A DNA stretch of 64,000 nt from NCBI GenBank assembly GCA_964603985.1, contig CAZRXG010000002.1, forward strand, positions 186,001 to 250,000, given 5' to 3'. The stretch comes from CAZRXG01 sp964603985 (GTDB lineage: Bacteria > Chloroflexota > Anaerolineae > Aggregatilineales > UBA3940). The notes under the pieces were generated by a model. The model saw nothing but the letters and a program-made list of their open reading frames with translations. It was not told the DNA's origin and made no database searches. This document shows, piece after piece, positions 51,616 through 60,545 of this stretch. Both the position numbers and the translations under genes were made by a program. Each line of letters opens with the position of its first letter. Position 1 is the stretch's first letter.

Positions 51616-52167
51616 GTGCCATTCGACCTCACAGTTGACTTCCAACGACTCAGCGGCGTCATGATCGCCATTGTATCCATTCTGGCGGCTATTGGCACGG
51701 CGCTGTGGATCTCGCTGATCATCTGGGCCTACCGGGACATGCGCTCCCGCTCGCGTGACGTGTTCGCGCAGGTGCTGGCCGCGCTGGTCGTCACCGTGCT
51801 GAACATCCCCGGCCTGCTGGTCTACCTGATCCTGCGCCCGCACGAGACGCTGGCCGAACAGTACGAGCGTGCGCTTGAGGAAGAGGCGCTCTTGCAGGAG
51901 ATCGAGGATAAGCGCGTGTGCCCCGGATGCGGGCATCCGATCAAGGAGTCCTGGCGGATCTGCCCCTACTGCCACACCAAGCTAAAAAAGCCATGCCAGC
52001 ACTGCGGCGAGCTGCTCGACCTGCCGTGGACGATATGCCCGTACTGCGAAAGCCCCCAGATCGAGGAGAGGCCCCCGGCCAGGCGTCCGGTGGCGGCACC
52101 GGACTTCACGAGCTACGAGAGCGCGCCGGAGCCGGAACCTCCGCCGGGTGAGGATCGCCAGGTATAA
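51616..52167 (+). CDS. Membrane protein with double zinc ribbon
   Basis: 183 residues, GTG start with a strong AGGAGG upstream. Two membrane segments (about 14-36 and 50-74) are followed by a cytosolic coiled stretch and two zinc ribbons (CPGCGHPI/CPYCHTKL and CQHCGELL/CPYCESPQ), then a Pro/Glu-rich tail. The ribbon pair is of the DZANK type. Such proteins are often scaffolds; no enzyme motif is seen. It is divergent from the kinase-FGE gene. Confidence 0.8.
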   Translation: MPFDLTVDFQRLSGVMIAIVSILAAIGTALWISLIIWAYRDMRSRSRDVFAQVLAALVVTVLNIPGLLVYLILRPHETLAEQYERALEEEALLQEIEDKRVCPGCGHPIKESWRICPYCHTKLKKPCQHCGELLDLPWTICPYCESPQIEERPPARRPVAAPDFTSYESAPEPEPPPGEDRQV

Positions 52168-52179
52168 CCGGCAAAAAGG

Positions 52180-52210
52180 GTGGGCCATCCCAAGCTGCGA
52201 GATGGCCCAC
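52180..52210. terminator. Bidirectional terminator between convergent genes
   Basis: GTGGGCCATC (52180-52189) pairs with GATGGCCCAC (52201-52210), loop 11 nt. AAAAA at 52173-52177 supplies the T run for minus-strand transcripts from the permease gene. Confidence 0.8.
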
Positions 52211-52245
52211 TGTCTGTACTTTGGAGAGAGACTGTCAGGCAGGTG

Positions 52246-54630
52246 CTATTCGTAAGCCAGCACCTCGCGCACGCTTAACCGCGACGCACGGCGCGCGGGC
52301 AGATAACTCGATATGACGGCAATCAGCAGCGCCAGGACAAACCACAGCAGCGCACCAAAGACAGAGTAACTAAAGGACAGCGGCTCGCCGCCAAAGGCGT
52401 ACCCCACGCCGTCGCTGAGCATCTTGCTCAGCGGATAGGAGAGGGCGGCAGCCATAGCCCAGCTTATGACGCCGATCACGACCGCCTCGGCCAGCACAAT
52501 CCACCGGATGGCCCGATCCGAAGCCCCGATTGCCCGCATCACGCCGATCTCGCGCACACGCTCCAGGATGTTCAGGCCCATCGTGCCTGCCAGCCCCAAC
52601 CCGCCGACGAACGCCAGCAGGAAGGCCATGAACAGCAGGAAGACGATCAGAAAGTTGAAGCGCGCCTCGAAAGTGTCAACGAACTCGCTGCGGGTGGTGG
52701 TCGAACCAACCAGCAGGCCGGCCTTCTTGAAGCGATCTTCAAGGCCCTGCGCCGCCTGCGACTGGAGCTCAGGGGCAGTATCTGACAGTTGAATGACGAC
52801 CCGGTTAGCCAGGCCGACCCGGTTCAGCGCGCGGCCCAGATCTTCGTAGCCAACGTAGACGACCGGGGTGGTATACTGCCCGGTGATCTGGCCGACGACT
52901 TCCCAGGTGTAGTCGTCGTCGCCGATGGCAAACACAATCGTGTCCCCCACCGAAACATCCGGCTCCTCAGCGACAAAGTCCGAGTTGACGACGACCTTGT
53001 TCCGGTCACCGGGGCGCAGCCAGCGCCCCTCGATCAGGACGGGATCGAGGAAGAGCGAGTCGGGGGGCACGCCGATCATGGTGTAATTGGCGCTCTCACT
53101 GCCATCGCTGCGTTGCAGCGACACGCCCTGCTGAAGCCAGCCCTCGGCGGTGACGACACCCGGCACGCGGGCAGCCTCGCGGGCAAGCTGGTTGGTCCGG
53201 TATGATTTGCCCAGGTCAACGCTCAGATCGTACTGGGTATAAACAAGCGCATCTTCAAAGGAGGAGAACAGCGAGACACGGACACTCAGCACGGCGATGA
53301 AGATCGCCCCCGCGAGCGTCAGCGTGCCCAGCGTCAGGGCGAGACGCCCCTTGCGCCGGAACGTGTTCCGCAGCGCGAGCGCCAGCGTGCCCGGAAGGCC
53401 GCGAATGCCCCCCACCAGCCGGTCGATCAGCGTCTGGCGACCCATGTCGCCGCCGATGCCGTAATCGCTGATGGCCTCACGCACGGTGATCCGCGTCCCA
53501 AAGTAAACGGGGATCATCCCGGCGACCATCGGCACCAGCAGACCGACGATGACTTCGAGAGCGATCACAAAGGGCGGAATGCCAACCGTGACGATGTCAA
53601 AGTTGCCGATCCCGGTAAAGGCCGAGGTCAGCGCGCGGGTGCCGAGCGTCGCCAGCGGGACTGCGACGGCGAGCGACAGCAGTCCGAAGATGGCGACCGA
53701 GGACAGGTATATCTCGCTGATCTGCAACCTGCTCCCGCCGATGGCCTTCATCACGCCGATCTGCCGCACCTGACGGGTGATCACGGCGGAGACCGTGTTG
53801 ACGACGAGCGCGCCGCTCAGCAGCAGGGAGAATATCCCCACCACGCCCAGCACTATCAGCGCCCCCTGGATGATGGGCGTGAGGAACTGCTCGCCGGGCG
53901 TGGGGATCTGGGTGGTGAGGACTGTGTACCCGTTGCGTTCGATAGACAGGTCTTTGACGCGGCTGACAACCTCACTGATGTGATCTTCGTCGAGCTGGTT
54001 TTCCGCAACGGTCAGGTAGAGCTTGTTGTAGTAGCGCGGCTCACCCAACCACTGGAGCGTGTCGAGCGTGACGTAGCCATAGGCGACCTCGGTGTTACCG
54101 GCGGGCGGGTAGTGCAGGTCGTGCACGTACCCCGCGACCACCAGCTCGTACTCCTGGCCGTCGGGCATCTCGATCAGAACCGGATCGCCCTCGGCAAACC
54201 CAAAATACTCTTCCCAGGACCGCTCAAGGAGAAGCTGGCGGCGCGCCGGGGGCCAGACGCCTTTCTCAGGTGTCATGCGGCTGATCGACAGGTCGGTGAA
54301 GTCGTCGACGGCGTCGAGGTTGAGGTTGAACAGCTCGCCATCCGGGGTGGTCATCTTGACGACGATGCTGCGACGCCCCTCGGCCAGGCCGACCTCGCGC
54401 ATCCCCTGGACGGCGTTGACGAGGTCGTCGTCAAACGGCTCCACGCCAAGCACCGCGCTGGCGGGGTTCGTCGCCATGTAGGCCTGGTTGAGGTCGTTGA
54501 GGAGGACGATCCACGAGTTCGAGATCGAGCCGACGGCAAACACACCCACCGCAATCGACAGGACAACCAGAACCGTGCGGGCTTTGTTGCTCCACAACTC
54601 CCTGAGGACTTTGATCCAGCGTATCTTCAT
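52246..54630 (-). CDS. FtsX/MacB-like ABC transporter permease (duplicated)
   Basis: 794 residues. Two similar halves, each with FtsX-type membrane segments: an N-terminal helix (about 20-42), segments near 270-390, a middle helix (about 425-450) and three near 655-785. The repeated block RQVRQIGVMKAIGGS / ERVREIGVMRAIGAS is the FtsX signature. The two large extracytoplasmic domains fit MacB-like periplasmic domains. With the ATPase 46 nt upstream it forms a type VII-type exporter or mechanotransducer; the cargo is unknown. Confidence 0.9.
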   Translation of the reverse strand: MKIRWIKVLRELWSNKARTVLVVLSIAVGVFAVGSISNSWIVLLNDLNQAYMATNPASAVLGVEPFDDDLVNAVQGMREVGLAEGRRSIVVKMTTPDGELFNLNLDAVDDFTDLSISRMTPEKGVWPPARRQLLLERSWEEYFGFAEGDPVLIEMPDGQEYELVVAGYVHDLHYPPAGNTEVAYGYVTLDTLQWLGEPRYYNKLYLTVAENQLDEDHISEVVSRVKDLSIERNGYTVLTTQIPTPGEQFLTPIIQGALIVLGVVGIFSLLLSGALVVNTVSAVITRQVRQIGVMKAIGGSRLQISEIYLSSVAIFGLLSLAVAVPLATLGTRALTSAFTGIGNFDIVTVGIPPFVIALEVIVGLLVPMVAGMIPVYFGTRITVREAISDYGIGGDMGRQTLIDRLVGGIRGLPGTLALALRNTFRRKGRLALTLGTLTLAGAIFIAVLSVRVSLFSSFEDALVYTQYDLSVDLGKSYRTNQLAREAARVPGVVTAEGWLQQGVSLQRSDGSESANYTMIGVPPDSLFLDPVLIEGRWLRPGDRNKVVVNSDFVAEEPDVSVGDTIVFAIGDDDYTWEVVGQITGQYTTPVVYVGYEDLGRALNRVGLANRVVIQLSDTAPELQSQAAQGLEDRFKKAGLLVGSTTTRSEFVDTFEARFNFLIVFLLFMAFLLAFVGGLGLAGTMGLNILERVREIGVMRAIGASDRAIRWIVLAEAVVIGVISWAMAAALSYPLSKMLSDGVGYAFGGEPLSFSYSVFGALLWFVLALLIAVISSYLPARRASRLSVREVLAYE

Positions 54631-54676
54631 TACTCTGCTCCCAACCCTGTTTCACATCACCGGCAGGCGCGCGTCA

Positions 54677-55480
54677 TTAGCGGGCCACCATCTCACGGGC
54701 CTCTTCGAACTCGGCCACGTACCCGGTGGGGAATTCAAACTCGGCAGTGTCGTCGCCGATCATCCCGTCGAACACGATCATCGTCCGGTCAGCGCGACCG
54801 GCGAGGTCGACATCGTGTGTGACCATCACGATGGTCTTGCCCTCGGCGGCCAGGCGCTCGAACAGGCCATAGACCGCCTCGGCTGTCTTCGAGTCCAGAT
54901 TGCCGGTCGGCTCGTCGGCGATCAGGAGGGGTGGATCGTTGGCCAGGGCGCGCGCAATCGCAACGCGCTGCTGCTGCCCGCCGGACAGGGCGGAGGGAAG
55001 CTTATCCGCCTCCGAGGCGACGCCGACCATCTCAAGCAGCTGCATGGCGCGTTCGCGGCGCTCGCGGCGGGTGTAAAGCCCGGCGAACTCCATCGGCAGC
55101 ATGACGTTCTCGGCCACGGTCAGCGAGGGAAGCAGTTGGAAGAACTGGAAGATGATGCCCAACTGGTGCCCGCGCCACTCGGCCATACGGCCCTCAGGCA
55201 GGTTGTGCACCGGCGTGCCCCCGACGTACACCTCACCCTCAGACGGGCGGTCGATACCGGCGATCATGTTGAGCAGGGTGGACTTGCCGCTGCCCGACTT
55301 GCCGACCACGGCGACGAACTCACCGGGGGCGATCTGGAGATCGATGCCGCGCAGGGCGGTGAAATCACCCGCAGCCGTCTCGAAGCGCTTCACAACGCCG
55401 CGCAGGTCAACCATATGCCCATTGCTACCGGCACGCTTTGAATTACCATTCCCGTTTTGCCTTGATACCGGCCAGACCAT
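54677..55480 (-). CDS. ABC transporter ATPase, LolD/MacB type
   Basis: 267 residues from the ATG at 55480, chosen because GGAG lies 6 nt upstream and the promoter start is near 55519; starts at 55492 and later are possible. Walker A VGKSGSGKST, Q-loop FQFFQLLPSLT, signature LSGGQQQRVAIARAL, Walker B LLIADEPTGNLD and H-loop VTHD are intact. It powers the FtsX-like permease next to it. The basic, Asn/Gly-rich N-terminal 30 residues are an extension beyond the domain. Confidence 0.93.
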   Translation of the reverse strand: MVWPVSRQNGNGNSKRAGSNGHMVDLRGVVKRFETAAGDFTALRGIDLQIAPGEFVAVVGKSGSGKSTLLNMIAGIDRPSEGEVYVGGTPVHNLPEGRMAEWRGHQLGIIFQFFQLLPSLTVAENVMLPMEFAGLYTRRERRERAMQLLEMVGVASEADKLPSALSGGQQQRVAIARALANDPPLLIADEPTGNLDSKTAEAVYGLFERLAAEGKTIVMVTHDVDLAGRADRTMIVFDGMIGDDTAEFEFPTGYVAEFEEAREMVAR

Positions 55481-55507
55481 ACCTCTCTCCATATTGTGTC
55501 TAGTTTT

Positions 55508-55533
55508 TGTACAGGTTATGCTCGCATTGTACA
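55508..55533. promoter_or_regulatory. Paired TGTACA sites in the ABC operon promoter
   Basis: The palindrome TGTACA occurs at 55508-55513 and 55528-55533 (in TTGTACA both times), 20 bp apart, i.e. two helical turns. The second overlaps the -10 box, so a dimeric repressor could act here. The spacer also contains the palindrome CCACTTCGTGG. Confidence 0.4.
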
Positions 55534-55554
55534 CCACTTCGTGGCCGGTGTCAA
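55526..55554 (-). promoter_or_regulatory. Strong promoter of the MacB-like ABC operon
   Basis: Minus strand TTGACA (55554-55549), 17-nt spacer, TACAAT (55531-55526); a full -35 match and a 5/6 -10 match. The surrounding 55500-55620 is AT-rich. Confidence 0.88.
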
Positions 55555-55598
55555 GGATTTTAGAAGAAAATAATATTGGAAAAACGTAATAAAAATAA

Positions 55599-55634
55599 AT
55601 CTCTCTGTGACAAAAGTTTTTTGTCCAGAGAGAT
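55599..55634 (-). terminator. Terminator of eno
   Basis: ATCTCTCTG (55599-55607) pairs with CAGAGAGAT (55626-55634) and GACAAAA (55609-55615) with TTTTGTC (55619-55625), a long stem with one bulged T. On the minus strand it is followed by TTATTTTTATTA. It lies about 60 nt after the eno stop. Confidence 0.88.
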
Positions 55635-55693
55635 CCACCGCCCGGCCCGCGAACCCGGAGGTCGGGGCGAACGCGAGTTATGAGAGACGAGAG

Positions 55694-56986
55694 TTACGCC
55701 CGGCGAATGGACGTAAAGGCGTCCATACCCGCATAGCTGGCCTGCGCGCCAAGCTCCTCCTCGATGCGCACAAGCTGGTTGTACTTCGCCACGCGGTCGC
55801 TGCGGGCGGGCGCGCCCGTCTTGATCTGACCGGCGTTGAGGGCAACGGCCAGATCGGCGATGGTGGCGTCCTCGGTCTCGCCGCTGCGATGCGAGATGAC
55901 GGCCGTCCAGCCGTGACGCTGGGCCAGCTCAACCGCCGCAATCGCCTCGGTCAGCGAACCGATCTGGTTGACCTTGGTCAGCAGCGAGTTGGCCGCGCCA
56001 AGCTCCAGAGCGCGCTGAACGCGCTGGGTGTTGGTCACCAGCAGGTCGTCGCCGACGATCTGGATCTTGTCGCCCAGACGCTCGACCATCATCACCCAGG
56101 TGTCCCAGTCATCCTCGGCCAGGCCGTCCTCAATCGAGATGATGGGGTACTTCTCAACCCAATCCTCGTAGAAGTCGACCATCTCCGCGCCGGACAGGGT
56201 GCGTCCTTCGATGGCGAGATTGTACTTACCACCCTCGAAGATCTCGCTGGCGGCGGGGTCAAGGGCGATCATGATCTGCTCGCCCGGCACATATCCAGCC
56301 GCCTGGATCGCCTCAAGGATCACCTCGACGGCGGCCTCGTTGCTGCCCAGGCTGGGGGCGAATCCACCCTCGTCGCCAACGTTGGTGCTGTGTCCCTGGC
56401 CCTTGAGCACGCCCTTGAGTGCATGGTAGATCTCCGAGCACCAGCGCAAAGCCTCGGCGAAGCTCTCCGCGCCGACGGGCATGATCATGAACTCCTGGAG
56501 ATCGGTGCTGTTGGCGGCGTGTTTCCCGCCGTTCAAGATGTTCATCATGGGGGTGGGCAGCACGTGAGCGTGCACGCCGCCCAGGTAGCGATACAGCGGC
56601 AGCCCGACGCTGGCCGCCGATGCCTTAGCGACCGCCAGCGAGGCACCCAGAATGGCGTTCGCGCCGAGCTTCTCCTTGTTAGGCGTGCCGTCCAATTCTT
56701 GCACGAGCAGCATATCGACGGCGACCTGCTCGGTTGACTCCACACCCACCAGCGCCCCGGCAATCACGCCGTTGACGTTGGCAACCGCCTTCGTGACACC
56801 CTTCCCCCCATAGCGTTTCTTGTCACCATCGCGCAGCTCAAGCGCCTCGTGCACGCCGGTGGATGCACCGGAGGGGACGATAGCCCGCCCCATCGCGCCG
56901 TCTTCGAGGTAAACCTCGACCTCGATGGTGGGGTTGCCGCGCGAATCAAGAACCTCACGCCCATGAACCTTTGTGATAACTGCCAT
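55694..56986 (-). CDS. eno: Enolase (phosphopyruvate hydratase)
   Basis: 430 residues, the standard length. Motifs: REVLDSRGNPTIEVEV, SGASTGVHEALELRD, GDEGGFAPSL (acid region), SIEDGLAEDDWD and GDDLLVTN (metal ligands), LTKVNQIGSLTEAI (catalytic Lys), SHRSGETED (phosphate). It converts 2-phosphoglycerate to phosphoenolpyruvate. Own promoter and terminator, so a monocistronic housekeeping gene. Confidence 0.98.
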   Translation of the reverse strand: MAVITKVHGREVLDSRGNPTIEVEVYLEDGAMGRAIVPSGASTGVHEALELRDGDKKRYGGKGVTKAVANVNGVIAGALVGVESTEQVAVDMLLVQELDGTPNKEKLGANAILGASLAVAKASAASVGLPLYRYLGGVHAHVLPTPMMNILNGGKHAANSTDLQEFMIMPVGAESFAEALRWCSEIYHALKGVLKGQGHSTNVGDEGGFAPSLGSNEAAVEVILEAIQAAGYVPGEQIMIALDPAASEIFEGGKYNLAIEGRTLSGAEMVDFYEDWVEKYPIISIEDGLAEDDWDTWVMMVERLGDKIQIVGDDLLVTNTQRVQRALELGAANSLLTKVNQIGSLTEAIAAVELAQRHGWTAVISHRSGETEDATIADLAVALNAGQIKTGAPARSDRVAKYNQLVRIEEELGAQASYAGMDAFTSIRRA

Positions 56987-57032
56987 AGGTCTACGTCATC
57001 CTTTCTGAGGAGAGTTTACGATACCTGCGCAG

Positions 57033-57061
57033 AATATAGTGCATGGTGGGCCTGTCAGCAA
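57033..57061 (-). promoter_or_regulatory. eno promoter
   Basis: Minus strand TTGCTG (57061-57056), 17-nt spacer, TATATT (57038-57033), about 50 nt before the ATG. The -35 is identical to that proposed for rpoC. Confidence 0.7.
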
Positions 57062-57115
57062 GGGGAATCGGGAGATTGGCCTCCGGTGTTGGCCTGACGA
57101 CAAGGCCCGGACTCG

Positions 57116-57145
57116 TTGGCTTCACCGGCGTGGGTAAGCTAGAAT
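57116..57145 (+). promoter_or_regulatory. mnmA promoter
   Basis: TTGGCT (57116-57121), 18-nt spacer, TAGAAT (57140-57145). Divergent from the eno promoter; leader about 40 nt. Confidence 0.55.
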
Positions 57146-57190
57146 CCGGCTGGTTAACGCCGACAAAGGGACACATTACTGGGACGCCGG

Positions 57191-58279
57191 ATGGTTGAGA
57201 GGAAGCGGGTCGTCGTCGCCATGAGCGGCGGCGTGGATAGCTCCGTCAGCGCAGCGCTGCTCGTCGAGCAGGGCTACGAGGTGATCGGCATGATGATGCG
57301 GCTGTGGGTGGAAGCGGGGCACTTCGACGGCAGGCGGGATAACCGGTGCTGCACACGCGACCAGATGCTCGACGCACACTTCGTCGCCAGGAAGCTGGGC
57401 ATCCCGTTTCACGTTATTGACGCGCAGGACGTGTTCAAGCGCCACGTGGTTGACCGCTTCGTCGAAGGCTACAGCCGGGGGATCACGCCCAACCCCTGCC
57501 TGGCGTGCAACCGGCACGTTCGCTTCACCTTTCTGCTCAACGAGGCGCGGGCGCGGGGCGCGACTCACCTGGCGACCGGGCACTATGCGCGCATCACGCA
57601 GGCGGCGGACGGCACGTTTGAGCTTCGCAAGGGAGCAGACGAAGCCAAGGACCAGAGCTACGTACTGAGCCTGCTGACGCAGGATCAGCTTCGCCATGCC
57701 ATGTTCCCGGTGGGCGGTTACACCAAGCCGGAGGTGCGCGAGATGGCGAAGCAGTTCGGGCTGCCGGTGGCCGAGAAGGGTGACAGCCAGGATCTGTGCT
57801 TCGTGGCGGACGGCGACTACCGGCGTTTTTTGCGCCAGCACACAGGGGAGACGTACCGGCCAGGGCCGATCAGGCTGCGATCAGGGGAGACGATAGGCGA
57901 GCACAGCGGGCTGCCGGACTACACCATCGGGCAGCGCAAGGGACTGGGCATCGCGTGGGCCGAACCGCTGTATGTCATCGCCAAGGAAACGGGCACGAAC
58001 ACGCTAATCGTCGGGACACGGGCGGAACTGGGCCGCGATCACCTGCGCGCCGAAGCCGTCAACTGGATCGCCGGAAGCCCACCGGAGGGCGAGTTCAGGG
58101 CAGCGGTCAAGATCCGGTACAAGTCCAGACCGGTTCCGGGGCGGGTCGTCCCGGTCGGGGAGACGACCGGCGAGGTCTGGTTGGACGAGCCGCTGCCCGA
58201 CATCACGCCCGGCCAGGGGGCGGTCTTCTACGATGGCGACCGGGTGGTGGGCGGAGGGCTGATCGCGCTCCCGGCCTGA
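57191..58279 (+). CDS. mnmA: tRNA-specific 2-thiouridylase MnmA
   Basis: 362 residues. PP-loop AMSGGVDSSVSAALL, the catalytic Cys in TPNPCLACNRHVRF, the second Cys in GDSQDLCFVADGDY and IGQRKGLG are intact. It thiolates U34 in tRNAs for Lys, Glu and Gln, taking persulfide sulfur from a cysteine desulfurase relay that is not in this window. Divergent from eno. Confidence 0.97.
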   Translation: MVERKRVVVAMSGGVDSSVSAALLVEQGYEVIGMMMRLWVEAGHFDGRRDNRCCTRDQMLDAHFVARKLGIPFHVIDAQDVFKRHVVDRFVEGYSRGITPNPCLACNRHVRFTFLLNEARARGATHLATGHYARITQAADGTFELRKGADEAKDQSYVLSLLTQDQLRHAMFPVGGYTKPEVREMAKQFGLPVAEKGDSQDLCFVADGDYRRFLRQHTGETYRPGPIRLRSGETIGEHSGLPDYTIGQRKGLGIAWAEPLYVIAKETGTNTLIVGTRAELGRDHLRAEAVNWIAGSPPEGEFRAAVKIRYKSRPVPGRVVPVGETTGEVWLDEPLPDITPGQGAVFYDGDRVVGGGLIALPA

Positions 58280-58288
58280 TACCCGCCC

Positions 58289-59065
58289 CTACCGCCCGCC
58301 CAGCATCCACCGGCTGACCTGCTCACCCCACAGCAGCATGGTGATCGCGGCCAGAACGATGGCGGGCGCGTAGGGCATCGGCATATGGGCCTTGTAGCGG
58401 CGGGAGACGATCAGGCGAATGATCAGAAAAATGATCGCCAGCGCCCCGCCGAACAGGATCATCAAGATCAGCAGGAAGAAAATGTCGGGGAAGCCCACCA
58501 CGAGGCCACAGAAAGCGGCCAGCATGACATCGCCGCCGCCAAACGGAGGCTCGGTGATGGCATCCTCGCGGTTTCTGTTGATCAGCCGCAGGTACCCCCT
58601 GGCAAGGTAGTAGATGCCTGTGACCACCAGCTCGCCGAAGGCATAGCCTGCCAGAGCATCGCGCAGCCGGATGCGACCACCGAGCAGCACCTCTATCACG
58701 ACAACGACAACCGCCGGGCCAACCACAACCCCCAGCACCAGCAGATGCTCGATGTCAATGACGGCGATCAGCAGAAACAGCGCAACGTAGAAAAGCAGCA
58801 CCCCAAACATCGGTGAGAGGCCCTCGCGATGCCACAGATAGGCCCCCGCAGCAAGCATCACGATCTCGACGGCGACATAGCGAAAGAGACGCGACCGGGG
58901 AGGTTTCTCGTCGGCCACCTCCTCCTCGCCCGTCTCAACAGGGGCATCGTTCTCCTGCCCCTCGGCCTCCGGTTCGCGGCGAAACTGAGGCAGCCAGTCG
59001 GCCAGTAGATTGACCGCCCCGCCCAACACGAGGCCGCCCAGCGCAGACAACACATATCCCTGCAT
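58289..59065 (-). CDS. Prepilin peptidase (A24 aspartic protease)
   Basis: 258 residues with about seven membrane segments and a charged loop near 30-58. The two catalytic aspartates are in AVIDIEHLLV and PPFGGGDVMLAAF. A24 enzymes cleave and may methylate type IV pilin precursors. The N-terminal Cys-rich methyltransferase region of the longer PilD enzymes is missing. No pilin gene is adjacent. Confidence 0.85.
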   Translation of the reverse strand: MQGYVLSALGGLVLGGAVNLLADWLPQFRREPEAEGQENDAPVETGEEEVADEKPPRSRLFRYVAVEIVMLAAGAYLWHREGLSPMFGVLLFYVALFLLIAVIDIEHLLVLGVVVGPAVVVVVIEVLLGGRIRLRDALAGYAFGELVVTGIYYLARGYLRLINRNREDAITEPPFGGGDVMLAAFCGLVVGFPDIFFLLILMILFGGALAIIFLIIRLIVSRRYKAHMPMPYAPAIVLAAITMLLWGEQVSRWMLGGR

Positions 59066-59111
59066 GGTTTTTTATCCTGTTGCCGGAAGAAGTCAGTACA
59101 ATTGAAAGGGC

Positions 59112-59120
59112 ATTATACCA
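59112..59120 (-). promoter_or_regulatory. Extended -10 promoter of the prepilin peptidase gene
   Basis: Minus strand TGGTATAAT (59120-59112), a full TATAAT with TGn. About 47 nt before the ATG. The rest of 59121-59300 shows no clear feature. Confidence 0.6.
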
Positions 59121-59300
59121 CGTAGCAGCCCCCCTGTTGCTCTGCATCGGGCAGCATGCTACACTTGCCGCAGACGAGATGCATTTTAGCTTCGTGGATA
59201 AGCTGAGACAAGGGCGCATCAGATCCACAGTAAGCCCAACAGCCAGAATCCGAAATGCATCCCTGAGACAGGAGACCCGCATTTACGCAGAGAATATGCT

Positions 59301-60509
59301 ATGAGAGGTCATGTCAAACTTGCCTGCCTGACGATGCTCCTCGTGACCGGCCTGGCGATGCTCGCCTGCCAGCCAAAAGAGGTGGTCGACCTCGATGATC
59401 CATGGGGGGTCGTCGAGGTAACACGCAATGAATCCGTCGTGATCGGGCTGGCGACGGCCACATCTGCACCCGGCCTTAAGGATTTTAGCGCCGACCAGGT
59501 GCGCGGCGCGGAACTGGCCATCTGGCAACATGGGCGCGTCAAAGGCTTCGCGCTTTACCTGGGAGTGGTCGACGAGCAGTGCTCAGAAGACGGGGGAATA
59601 GCCACCGCCAAGGCTTACGCATCCAATTCTCAGGTCGTGGCCATTATCGGGCACGCCTGCTCAAGCTCGTGTCTGGCAGCCGCGCCGCTCTACAGCGAGG
59701 CGGGCTACACGATGATCTCACCCTCGTGTGGAGCGATAGCCCTGACGAGCCAGGGCGACCACGAGAATGCTTTCATGCGGACGGTCCACAACGACGCCGT
59801 CGAAGCGACCCTGGCGGCCAGGTTCGCATACTACGAGCTGGGTGCGCGACAGGTCGCCATCGTCCACGACGACAGCCCTGAGTCGGCCGATCTGGTCACC
59901 ACGTTCGAGACGATATATACCAACACAGGGGGCACAATCGTCGCCAAGGAGGTCATGCCATCCGACGAGCAGGACTTACGACCCCTGATCAACATCCTGA
60001 GAGAATCGGCCCCCGACATGGTTTACGCGCCCCTGTTGCCCGCCCAGGCGACCCGGCTAACCACGCAGTGGTACGAACAGGCAGCGGCGAGCCGTGGCAT
60101 CCCTCTGCTCGGCGGCAGGTACTTCTGGAACACCCAGATCATCGACCAAGCCGGGGAGGCAGCCGAGGGCCTCTACGCCATCGGCCCGGTGGTGGATGCC
60201 GAGGAATACGAGCGCCTCAGCAACCTATACCTCCGCCGCTATGGCGAACCTCCCTACAGCCCACTTTTTGCCTATGCCTACGACGCGACGGAGTTAATCT
60301 TGCAGGCCATTGAGGAAGTTGGTGTCATCGACAAGGAAGGCACTCTGCACATCGGTCGAGAGGCGCTCAGCGAGGCCCTTTACAGCACCTCAACCTACCC
60401 CGGCCTGACGGGCAGCATGACCTGCACCAACCTGGGCGATTGCAGCGCCGAGGAAATCGGAATAATGCAGGTCAAAGACGGCGAGTGGGTCGTCGTTTAC
60501 ATCCCGTGA
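59301..60509 (+). CDS. Branched-chain amino-acid-type (LivJ-like) substrate-binding lipoprotein
   Basis: 402 residues. Lipobox LAMLAC (Cys23), then a periplasmic binding protein type I fold: VVIGLATATSAPGLKDFSADQVRGAELA-like opening, VVAIIGHACSSSCLAAAPLY and AYAYDATELILQAIEE. No permease or ATPase is near, so it may be an orphan sensor or receptor. Internal Cys residues (SSSC, PSCG, CTNLGDC) could form disulfides. Confidence 0.82.
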   Translation: MRGHVKLACLTMLLVTGLAMLACQPKEVVDLDDPWGVVEVTRNESVVIGLATATSAPGLKDFSADQVRGAELAIWQHGRVKGFALYLGVVDEQCSEDGGIATAKAYASNSQVVAIIGHACSSSCLAAAPLYSEAGYTMISPSCGAIALTSQGDHENAFMRTVHNDAVEATLAARFAYYELGARQVAIVHDDSPESADLVTTFETIYTNTGGTIVAKEVMPSDEQDLRPLINILRESAPDMVYAPLLPAQATRLTTQWYEQAAASRGIPLLGGRYFWNTQIIDQAGEAAEGLYAIGPVVDAEEYERLSNLYLRRYGEPPYSPLFAYAYDATELILQAIEEVGVIDKEGTLHIGREALSEALYSTSTYPGLTGSMTCTNLGDCSAEEIGIMQVKDGEWVVVYIP

Positions 60510-60511
60510 GA

Positions 60512-60532
60512 TCCGGCGAAACGAAAGCCGGA
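60512..60532. terminator. Small hairpin between convergent genes
   Basis: TCCGGC (60512-60517) pairs with GCCGGA (60527-60532), loop 9 nt. No T run, so weak. Confidence 0.3.
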
Positions 60533-60545
60533 GGGGTGAACAAGG

